This document shows positions 1 to 4,783 of a DNA stretch of 5,372 nucleotides, piece after piece. Under the pieces are notes generated by a model. The model saw only the letters and a program-made list of their open reading frames with translations. It did not search any database and had not been told where the DNA came from. Origin of the DNA: Anaerolineae bacterium (GTDB lineage: Bacteria; Chloroflexota; Anaerolineae; JAADDB01); assembly GCA_015489285.1 (NCBI GenBank), contig WGAA01000327.1:1-5372 (forward strand), given 5' to 3'. The number at the start of each line of letters is the position of its first letter. The stretch's first letter is position 1. The translations under genes and the position numbers were made by a program.

Positions 1-31
1 AAAAAAACCCCGTGACCTTGCGGCCACGGGG
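1..31 (-). terminator. Intrinsic terminator after groEL
   Basis: Read on the minus strand, a 10-bp stem (31-22 with 17-8, containing one G-U pair) closes a GCAA tetraloop of the GNRA type and is followed directly by seven T residues (7-1). It begins 22 bases past the groEL stop codon and so ends the chaperone transcript. On the plus strand the stem is not followed by a T-run, so it should act in one direction only. The T-run touches the window edge and may be longer. Confidence 0.94.
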
Positions 32-53
32 TGAATTTCAAAAGTCGGTGGGA

Positions 54-1694
54 TTAGAATTCACCGAAGTCCGCGCCTGTGGGCGCCGGCGCCTTTTCCT
101 TCTCCGGGATGTCGGTGATGAGCGCCTCGGTGGTCAGGATCATGGCCGCGATGCTGGAGGCGTTCTCCACCGCGCTGCGGGTCACCTTGGCCGGGTCGAT
201 GATGCCCGCCTTGATCATGTCCACGTATTCCTCTTTCAGGACGTCGAAGCCGATGTGCTTGTTGTTCTCCTCGGCCTGCTTGCGGCGGACACCCTCGACG
301 ATGACCGCGCCGTCGTAGCCCGCGTTCTCGGCCAGCTGCCGCATCGGCTCCTCCAGGGCCCGACGCACGATCTTCACGCCGGTGAGGATGTCCCCGTTCA
401 GCCCCTCCTCGACCTCATTCAAGGCCTCTATCGCGTTGAGGAGGGTCACGCCACCACCGGCGACGATGCCTTCCTCGACCGCCGCCCGGGTCGCGCTCAG
501 AGCATCCTCGACCCGATGCTTCTTCTCCTTCAGCTCCACCTCGGTGGCCGCGCCGACCCGGATGATGGCCACGCCACCGGCCAGCTTGGCCAGACGCTCC
601 TGGAGCTTCTCCCGGTCGTAATCGCTGGTGGCCCGCTCGATCTCGGCACGGATCTGCTCGATGCGGCCCTTGATCGCCTTCTCATCCCCTTTGCCGCCGA
701 CAATGGTCGTATCGTCCTTGGTGACCACGACCTTGTCCGCGCGGCCTAGGTCGTCGATGCGCACGCTCTCCAGCTTGCGGCCCAGCTCTTCGCTGATGAC
801 CTGGCCGCCGGTCAGGATGGCGATGTCCTCCAGCATGCGCTTACGGCGCTCACCGAAGCCCGGCGCCTTCACCGCGACGACGTTGAGCACGCCCCGCAGT
901 TTGTTCAGCACCAGCGTCGCCAGCGCCTCACCCTCTACGTCCTCGGCGATGATGAGGAGGTTCCTCTTGCCCAGCTGGAGCAGCTTCTCGAGCAGAGGCA
1001 CCAGATCCTGGGCAGCGCTGATCTTCTTGTCATAGATGAGGATGTAGGGCTCTTCCAGGACGGCTTCCATGCGCTCGGGATTCGTCACAAAGTAGGGGCT
1101 GATGTACCCGCGGTCGAACTGCATACCCTCCACGTACTCGACCTCGAACTCCAGACCCTTGCTCTCCTCGACGGTGATGACGCCGTCCTTCCCCACCTTT
1201 TCCATTACCTCGGCGATGAGCTCGCCGATCTGGCGGTCGTTGGCGGAAATGGACGCCACGTGGGCGATGTCTTCCTTCGTCTCCACCTCGATGGCCATGT
1301 CCCGGATGGCCTTGGAGACGGCTTCCGCGGCCTTTTCGATACCTCGCTTCAGGAGCATGGGGTTGGCTCCGGCCGCGATGTTCTTCATCCCCTCGTTGAC
1401 GATGGCTTGCGCCAGCACCGTCGCGGTGGTGGTGCCGTCACCGGCCACATCATTGGTCTTCGTCGCAGCCTCTTTCAGGAGCTGGGCTCCCATGTTCTGG
1501 TACGGGTTCTCCAGCTCGATCTCCTTGGCCACCGTCACACCGTCATGGGTGATAGTGGGAGCACCCCACTTTTTGTCCAAGGCCACGTTGCGCCCCTTGG
1601 GGCCCAGGGTCGTCTTGACAGCGTTCGCCAGGATATCCACACCGGTCTTCAGCTGGCGTCGTGCTTCCTCAGCGAACACCAATTGCTTCGCCAT
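54..1694 (-). CDS. groEL: Chaperonin GroEL (Hsp60, 60 kDa subunit)
   Basis: This is the ATP-driven cytosolic folding chamber subunit, forming tetradecamers that work with GroES. The 546-residue length is normal. Visible hallmarks are the KTTLGPKGRN block (27-36), Asp51 in THDGVTVAKEIE, the GDGTTTATVLAQ nucleotide loop (85-96, with Asp86), and Asp397 in RVEDAL, equivalent to the ATP-hydrolysing Asp398 of E. coli. The family signature AAVEEGIVAGGG is at 404-415. The order equatorial, intermediate, apical (about 190-375), intermediate, equatorial is intact. The ATG is preceded by GGAAGGAGGGAG with a 9-base spacer. The C-terminus ends GADFGEF and lacks the flexible Gly-Gly-Met repeats of the E. 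coli protein. It is the last gene of the cluster, 115 bases after groES, with a strong terminator behind it. Identification is certain; whether it has a promoter of its own is not visible. Confidence 0.99.
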   Translation of the reverse strand: MAKQLVFAEEARRQLKTGVDILANAVKTTLGPKGRNVALDKKWGAPTITHDGVTVAKEIELENPYQNMGAQLLKEAATKTNDVAGDGTTTATVLAQAIVNEGMKNIAAGANPMLLKRGIEKAAEAVSKAIRDMAIEVETKEDIAHVASISANDRQIGELIAEVMEKVGKDGVITVEESKGLEFEVEYVEGMQFDRGYISPYFVTNPERMEAVLEEPYILIYDKKISAAQDLVPLLEKLLQLGKRNLLIIAEDVEGEALATLVLNKLRGVLNVVAVKAPGFGERRKRMLEDIAILTGGQVISEELGRKLESVRIDDLGRADKVVVTKDDTTIVGGKGDEKAIKGRIEQIRAEIERATSDYDREKLQERLAKLAGGVAIIRVGAATEVELKEKKHRVEDALSATRAAVEEGIVAGGGVTLLNAIEALNEVEEGLNGDILTGVKIVRRALEEPMRQLAENAGYDGAVIVEGVRRKQAEENNKHIGFDVLKEEYVDMIKAGIIDPAKVTRSAVENASSIAAMILTTEALITDIPEKEKAPAPTGADFGEF

Positions 1695-1809
1695 TGCTCA
1701 CTCCCTCCTTCCGCCTATTGGAATTGTGTTATGTTACCGACTTCACATGCGTGTAAGGCGTTTGTCCGGCAACAAATCCATCCCTTGGATGCAGGATCGG
1801 GCATGAGGG

Positions 1810-2109
1810 TTACTCTTCTTCCACGATGGCCAGGATATCCTCTTCCCGCATGAGGAGATAGGTATCCCCGTTCAGGCGCAATTCCGTGCCCGCGTACTTG
1901 GGGAAAGTGACCTTCTGACCGACCTGAACGTCCATGGGAATGCGTGTGCCGTCTTCGGTCTTCCGACCGGGGCCTACGGCCAACACTTCGCCGATTTGCG
2001 GCTTCTCGCTGGCCGTTTCCGGAAGGACGATGCCGCTCGGAAGTTGGGTCTCGTGTTCGATGGGTTTGATGACCACACGGTCGCCCAACGGTCGCAACTT
2101 CAGCGCCAT
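1810..2109 (-). CDS. groES: Co-chaperonin GroES (Hsp10)
   Basis: GroES forms the heptameric lid that closes the GroEL chamber and triggers folding of the enclosed client. The 99-residue protein starts with the typical LRPLGDRVVIKP strand (5-16). It then has the mobile loop with SGIVLP (25-30), which docks on the GroEL apical domains, followed by EVLAVGPG (41-48), the VGQKVTFPKYAGTE segment (63-76) and a C-terminal DILAIVEEE. The ATG follows a GGAGGAGG ribosome binding site with a 6-base spacer. The gene sits between hsp20-B and groEL on the same strand. A very stable inverted repeat lies just upstream of its ribosome binding site and may affect promoter use, transcript stability or translation. 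Length and motifs are all normal. Confidence 0.99.
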   Translation of the reverse strand: MALKLRPLGDRVVIKPIEHETQLPSGIVLPETASEKPQIGEVLAVGPGRKTEDGTRIPMDVQVGQKVTFPKYAGTELRLNGDTYLLMREEDILAIVEEE

Positions 2110-2129
2110 ACGTCACCTCCTCCGGGTCA

Positions 2130-2177
2130 GGCTATACATACGGAGCGAGCTCCTTGAGGAGCTCGCTCCCGATAGCC
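2130..2177 (-). promoter_or_regulatory. Nested inverted repeat in the groES leader, with a TTGACA box upstream
   Basis: A perfect 12-bp inverted repeat (2142-2153 with 2158-2169, 4-base loop) is enclosed by a second 6-bp repeat (GGCTAT 2130-2135 with ATAGCC 2172-2177). As minus-strand RNA it would fold into a hairpin with 18 pairs that ends 6 bases before the groES ribosome binding site (2123-2116). No T-run follows, so it is not an ordinary terminator. A perfect TTGACA box lies just upstream on the minus strand (2190-2185), but no good -10 box sits 17 bases from it. The structure is directly visible; its role is unknown. Confidence 0.7.
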
Positions 2178-2199
2178 GTTGGACTGTCAAGGTTCCGGC

Positions 2200-2652
2200 C
2201 TATTTGGCCAGGACCTTGATCTTCTTGGGCCGAATCTCCTCGGCCTTGGGAATGACCAAGCGCAACAGGCCGTTCTCGAAGTAGGCCTCCGCGTGATCCA
2301 TGTCCACCGGGATGTTCAGCGTGATGGTCCGCTCAAAGGGCCCGTAGTAGCGCTCCTGAAGATGCCAGTTGATGTTCTCCTCCGTCGGCTGAGGGAATTC
2401 ACCTCGAATGGTGATGGTGTTCCCCTCGAAGGTGATGTCCACATCCTCAGGGCGCAGACCCGGCAACGCTGCCAGGATGACCACGTTCTCGTCCGTCGTG
2501 TAGATGTCTACGGGCACATAGCGTACCCCGAGACGTCCACTATCCGCGGTCGGTCGGTACCACGGACCCAGCGTTTCCTCGATCATGCGGTCCATCAACC
2601 GCTGTAATCCCATGACCTCGCGGATCGGTTCCCACAGAGTCAGTTCGGCCAT
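2200..2652 (-). CDS. hsp20: Small heat shock protein, Hsp20/alpha-crystallin family (copy B)
   Basis: This is an ATP-independent holdase that binds unfolding proteins and keeps them in a refoldable state. Of its 150 residues, an N-terminal arm of about 44 (MAELTLWEPIREVMGLQRLM and on) is followed by the alpha-crystallin domain (about 45-142). That domain shows VPVDIYTTDENVVILAALPG, the VDITFEGNTI strand, LQERYYGPFERTI and the diagnostic AEAYFENGLLRLVIPKA (121-137). The C-terminal tail carries an I-x-V motif (IKV, 145-147), the type used to assemble oligomers. The ATG has an ideal AAGGAGG site 7 bases upstream. The protein is clearly paralogous to the gene just upstream (hsp20-A), sharing VDITFEG, LQERY-GP and IPVD with AEA-F. 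It lies 90 bases before groES, consistent with joint induction by heat or unfolding stress. Confidence 0.97.
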   Translation of the reverse strand: MAELTLWEPIREVMGLQRLMDRMIEETLGPWYRPTADSGRLGVRYVPVDIYTTDENVVILAALPGLRPEDVDITFEGNTITIRGEFPQPTEENINWHLQERYYGPFERTITLNIPVDMDHAEAYFENGLLRLVIPKAEEIRPKKIKVLAK

Positions 2653-2743
2653 AGTTCCACCTCCTTTCCTCCCTAGGATGAACCTAGAGTTTGGGATGGT
2701 GGAATGCGCTGGTCATTTCATCCACCCCCTTCTATAGCACGTC

Positions 2744-2790
2744 CGCATTAGAACTACGCAAGATGAAAGTTAGCGTAGTATTAGAATGCG
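2744..2790 (-). repeat. Two-part inverted repeat between hsp20-A and hsp20-B
   Basis: An inner 7-bp stem (ACTACGC 2753-2759 with GCGTAGT 2773-2779, 13-base loop) is enclosed by an outer 6-bp stem (CGCATT 2744-2749 with AATGCG 2785-2790), separated by a small internal loop. Read on the minus strand it begins 2 bases after the hsp20-A stop codon. No T-run follows, so it is not a standard terminator. The internal loop sequences place TTCTAAT (minus strand) in both arms. It could be an mRNA 3' end protector, a processing site or an operator; the sequence alone does not decide. Confidence 0.6.
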
Positions 2791-2792
2791 CT

Positions 2793-3215
2793 TTAGGAGG
2801 CCACCTTGACCTCGATCTTGCGGGTTCGTGCCTTGTCCGCCCGCGGCATGGTCAGGGTGAGCACGCCCTCCTTGAACACGGCCTCGGCCTTTTCCTGGTC
2901 CACGGGGATGTCCAGGGTCAACGCCCGGTGAACCGGCCCGTGATAGCGTTCCTGAAGGACGGCTTTGCCCTCGATTTCCGGCTCGGGCAGGACGGCGTTG
3001 ATGATGAGGGTATCCCCTTCAAAGGTGATGTCCACATCATCGGGCTTCGCGCCGGGGAGGCTCGCCTGCAGGATGACGGCTTCGTCGGTCACCCAAACGT
3101 CCACGGGCAAACGGGCCGCTCGGGGCTGAGCTTCCTCCCGCGTTCGCAACGTCGGTGCCCACATCTGGTTGAACATTTCCCGCATCAACGCTTCAAAGGG
3201 ACTGTATTCGCGCAT
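2793..3215 (-). CDS. hsp20: Small heat shock protein, Hsp20/alpha-crystallin family (copy A, first gene of cluster)
   Basis: This is an ATP-independent holdase chaperone of 140 residues. A short N-terminal arm (MREYSPFEALMREMFNQMWA) precedes the alpha-crystallin domain (about 35-130). The domain shows LPVDVWVTDEAVILQASLPG, VDITFEGDTL, LQERYHGPVHRALTLDIPVD and the family-defining AEAVFKEGVLTLTMPRA (110-126). The tail ends KIEVKVAS, giving an I-x-V oligomerisation motif (134-136). The ATG follows AAAGGAGGGAG, with AAGGAGG 7 bases upstream. It is about half identical by eye to copy B across the core domain, with a one-residue gap near the LPEPEIEGK loop, which suggests an old duplication with divergence of the N-terminal arms. 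As the 5'-most gene of the cluster, its upstream region (3216-3360) is the likely main control point. Confidence 0.97.
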   Translation of the reverse strand: MREYSPFEALMREMFNQMWAPTLRTREEAQPRAARLPVDVWVTDEAVILQASLPGAKPDDVDITFEGDTLIINAVLPEPEIEGKAVLQERYHGPVHRALTLDIPVDQEKAEAVFKEGVLTLTMPRADKARTRKIEVKVAS

Positions 3216-3259
3216 CGTTCTCCCTCCTTTCGTGAAATCGTCGGCTGCGTGCCGACCCT

Positions 3260-3355
3260 GTTCTTAACGGTTCCTCGCTTATCTTAAGGGAGAACTGTTA
3301 GATTAGAATATGCGGCGTGTATGCGTTCTATAAGAACACGCGGACAAAAGCGTTC
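3260..3355 (-). promoter_or_regulatory. Putative operator cluster upstream of hsp20-A (GTTC/GAAC motifs)
   Basis: Six GTTC or GAAC tetranucleotides occur here (3260, 3270, 3292, 3325, 3334 and 3352). Two of them form the palindrome GTTCT-ATA-AGAAC at 3325-3337. A further pair of direct repeats, TCTTAA at 3262-3267 and 3282-3287, is spaced exactly 20 bp apart, about two helical turns. A GC-rich 6-bp hairpin (GTCGGC 3240-3245 with GCCGAC 3251-3256) follows in the presumed leader. Neither CIRCE nor HAIR consensus is present. The motifs are visible; calling them binding sites is inference. Confidence 0.35.
3302..3330 (-). promoter_or_regulatory. Candidate promoter for the chaperone cluster
   Basis: On the minus strand a -10-like TCTAAT (3307-3302, 5 of 6 matches to TATAAT) lies 17 bases from a weak -35-like TAGAAC (3330-3325, 3 of 6 matches). 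The -35 box overlaps the GTTCT-ATA-AGAAC palindrome, a usual position for a repressor site. Transcription would start near 3295, giving a leader of about 80 bases to hsp20-A. The -35 match is poor, so this is tentative. Confidence 0.35.
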
Positions 3356-3448
3356 GGAAATACATGGCCCTACAGGGGAAAGGAGAAGGGGTAGGAGTAG
3401 CGCCGGACGCCAAACCGCCCGGCTCATTCTAGCGAAGGCCTGCGGCCT

Positions 3449-3643
3449 ATGGGTAACGAAGTGACGAGTAACTGCTTTGGGGGGTGTAGGGTTAAGGATG
3501 AGCGGCGGCGCCGGGTGGCGATAGAGATGGCGGAGAATCCGTCGGGGGGCCTGCCGCAACAGATGGGCGGGTGGGCGGCCTTGAAGCGGGCCTATCGGTT
3601 GTTGCGTTGTGAGGTGGAGGGTGAGGGCCCGACCCGGCGATAG
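3449..3643 (+). pseudogene. Remnant of an IS4/Tn5-type transposase (N-terminal DNA-binding domain)
   Basis: A 64-codon open frame contains FGGCRVKDERRRRVAIEMAE, then NPSGGLPQQMGGWAALKRAYRLL. This matches the pattern I know from the N-terminal DNA-binding domain of IS4/Tn5-family transposases: a GDxRRxRR-like start, then SLPQ-x(4)-WAAxKAAYRLL. The full enzymes run to several hundred residues with a DDE catalytic core; here the frame stops at 3641-3643 and I find no continuation in the other two frames. The spacing between the Arg-rich start and NPSG looks short, consistent with a small internal deletion. The frame is open upstream of the ATG and no clear ribosome binding site is seen, so this is best read as a decayed fragment and not as a working gene. 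Homology is judged by eye. Confidence 0.65.
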
Positions 3644-3667
3644 GGCGCTTCATCCAGCCGAACACGA

Positions 3668-3710
3668 TCATAGCGGCTTGGTGCTGCCTTAGAAGGCGGC
3701 ATGACTATGA
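3668..3710. repeat. Long imperfect inverted repeat beside the transposase remnant
   Basis: An 8-bp stem (3682-3689 with 3694-3701, one G-U pair, loop TAGA) is enclosed by a 6-bp stem (TCATAG 3668-3673 with CTATGA 3705-3710), with an asymmetric internal loop. Neither strand has a T-run after it, so it does not look like an intrinsic terminator. It may be left over from the mobile element or from a lost gene; function unknown. Confidence 0.5.
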
Positions 3711-3996
3711 ATAATAGGGACACCCAGCCATTCTTCACAGTGACGATACCCCCATCCCAAACAACTATTCCACCAATTTGCTAAAAAGCCACTCCGATAC
3801 GGTATACTCCCTTTACTGGGCCATGGTGTTTCTCCTTTCCGAGCAGTCTTTTGCTTTTGGTCTTGTAGACTACCCTCAAGGATAACACCTGGCCCGCTAT
3901 TTTTGCAGGAAAGAAGTATGTACCATCAGGGCCAGATGAGGTCATCGACGACCGATCGCCCCATTGGAGGAAAAAGGGCAAGGCATAGCAGGACGA

Positions 3997-4025
3997 TTGG
4001 CCCCCTCCGGCAAAGCCGATATACA
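3997..4025 (+). promoter_or_regulatory. Candidate promoter for the DNA glycosylase gene
   Basis: TTGGCC (3997-4002, 4 of 6 to TTGACA) and TATACA (4020-4025, 4 of 6 to TATAAT; the overlapping TACAAT at 4022-4027 matches 5 of 6) are separated by 17 bases. A start near 4032 would leave a leader of about 84 bases before the GTG at 4116. It is supported by box similarity and spacing only. Confidence 0.35.
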
Positions 4026-4115
4026 ATGAACGATGTTCTGTGACAATATCCTTTCAAAGGTGGAAGGCTGAAGGCTGCCCCCGGAGAACGTAAAGGACAC
4101 CACTGGAGGAGGAGA

Positions 4116-4748
4116 GTGGAAGCGAACCGCCGGCCTCCATTGCCTCGGGCCTTCTTCGAGCGGGATACCGTGCGCGTGGCCCGAGAGCTCCTGGGCCATT
4201 ACCTGGTGCGGGAATACGAAGGACATATCCTGGCAGGCCGTATCGTGGAGACGGAAGCCTACGTCGGTTTAGATGACAAGGCGTCCCACGCGTCCGTCGG
4301 CCGGACGTCCCGCAACGCGGTCATGTTCGGCCCGGCAGGATACGCGTACGTGTACCTCATCTACGGCGTCCACCACTGCCTGAACGTTGTCACCGAAGAG
4401 GAAGGCTATCCGGCTGCCGTCCTCATCCGAGCCCTGGAACCCGTGGAAGGGGTTGAGATCATGCGCCGCCTACGCGGCCGTCGGCCGGACGTGGAGTTGA
4501 CTAACGGACCGGGGAAACTTTGTCAGGCCCTGGCCATCGACCTCCGCTTCAACGGTCATGACCTGTGCCGGGGGGAACAATTGTGGATCGCCCGGGGGGA
4601 ATCGGTTCCACCGGAGCACATTGTGAGCGGCCCCCGAGTCGGCGTCCGAGGGGACCGGCGAGCGTTGACCGTGCCCTGGCGCTTTGCCGTGCGGAACCAC
4701 CCCTACGTCTCCCGGCCATACCCTTGGAAGAAGGGGACATCGTCATGA
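4116..4748 (+). CDS. mpg: 3-methyladenine DNA glycosylase, AAG/MPG family
   Basis: This base-excision repair enzyme flips out alkylated or deaminated purines (3-methyladenine, hypoxanthine and similar) and cuts the N-glycosidic bond. The 210-residue protein spans the whole Pur_DNA_glyco domain. Key residues by comparison with human AAG are Glu47 (water activation, Glu125), Tyr49 (Tyr127) and His58 (His136) in the GRIVETEAYVG and ASHA segments. They also include Tyr83 in YVYLIYG (the intercalating Tyr162) and Arg105 in LIRALEP (Arg182). GPGKLCQALAI (131-141), NGHDL and the late GPRVGV (172-177) are also typical. The start is GTG, chosen because GGAGG (4105-4109) lies 6 bases upstream and the next in-frame candidate (TTG at 4140) lacks such a site. 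It appears catalytically intact. It is followed after 31 bases by a DUF3307 gene on the same strand, possibly one transcript. Confidence 0.96.
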   Translation: MEANRRPPLPRAFFERDTVRVARELLGHYLVREYEGHILAGRIVETEAYVGLDDKASHASVGRTSRNAVMFGPAGYAYVYLIYGVHHCLNVVTEEEGYPAAVLIRALEPVEGVEIMRRLRGRRPDVELTNGPGKLCQALAIDLRFNGHDLCRGEQLWIARGESVPPEHIVSGPRVGVRGDRRALTVPWRFAVRNHPYVSRPYPWKKGTSS

Positions 4749-4783
4749 GAGAGATGGTACGAACCGCGGGACGTGAGCCATGA
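4745..4783 (+). CDS. Possible 12-codon linking frame between mpg and the DUF3307 gene
   Basis: An ATG at 4745 overlaps the mpg stop codon as ATGA. It opens a 12-codon frame (MREMVRTAGREP) whose TGA at 4781-4783 overlaps the ATG of the next gene, again as ATGA. A purine-rich GAAGAAGGGGA lies 7 bases upstream. Such double overlap would let ribosomes pass from one gene to the next. It is short enough to arise by chance and no product is claimed. Confidence 0.2.
   Translation: MREMVRTAGREP

Larger units (their letters stand above)
3644..4115. other. Gene-poor stretch between the transposase remnant and the DNA glycosylase gene
   Basis: No gene is recognised here. The base composition is visibly more AT-rich than the neighbouring genes, mainly over 3700-4060. 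The longest frame that is not a shadow is on the minus strand, open from about 4053 to the stop at 3781. It would begin with TTG at 4026 and lacks a ribosome binding site. Its product (81 residues from the TTG, including GGGQSSCYALPFFLQWGDRS and TYFFPAKIAGQVLSLRVVYK) resembles nothing I know and could be a worn C-terminal fragment or chance. The stretch also holds a hairpin at 3668-3710, a candidate promoter at 3997-4025 and a small GAAGGCT tandem repeat near 4063-4076. Confidence 0.5.

Noticed and set aside
12..749. Long plus-strand open frames opposite groEL (also 1102-1806 and 1260-1853)
   Set aside because: They lie antisense to the fully conserved groEL gene, have no family resemblance and are expected from GC-rich codon use on the opposite strand.
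1761..1791. Two small hairpins (5-bp stems) in the groES-groEL gap
   Set aside because: Stems of 5 bp with AT-rich or short loops are expected by chance in 115 bases; no further support is seen.
1715..2116. Minus-strand 133-codon frame over groES
   Set aside because: Shadow of groES in another frame; its Arg/His-rich product has no recognisable family.
2142..2169. CIRCE or HAIR operator upstream of groES
   Set aside because: The arms do not match TTAGCACTC-N9-GAGTGCTAA. A single CTTGAG in the loop region is not paired with ACTCAAG at the required spacing.
2130..2177. The groES leader hairpin as a rho-independent terminator for the hsp20 genes
   Set aside because: The stem is strong but no T-run follows on the minus strand; the next bases are GTATGTATAGCC.
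3284..3559. Minus-strand 91-codon frame with a hydrophobic LLLPLLLSP stretch
   Set aside because: It overlaps the transposase remnant antisense and the hsp20-A control region, lacks a ribosome binding site and looks like chance.
3661..3720. tRNA or other structured RNA gene around the 3668-3710 hairpin
   Set aside because: No cloverleaf arms, no T-loop GTTCRANNC pattern and no acceptor stem could be placed.
4063..4077. GAAGGCT tandem repeat as a repeat array
   Set aside because: Only two units are present, too few to call an array.
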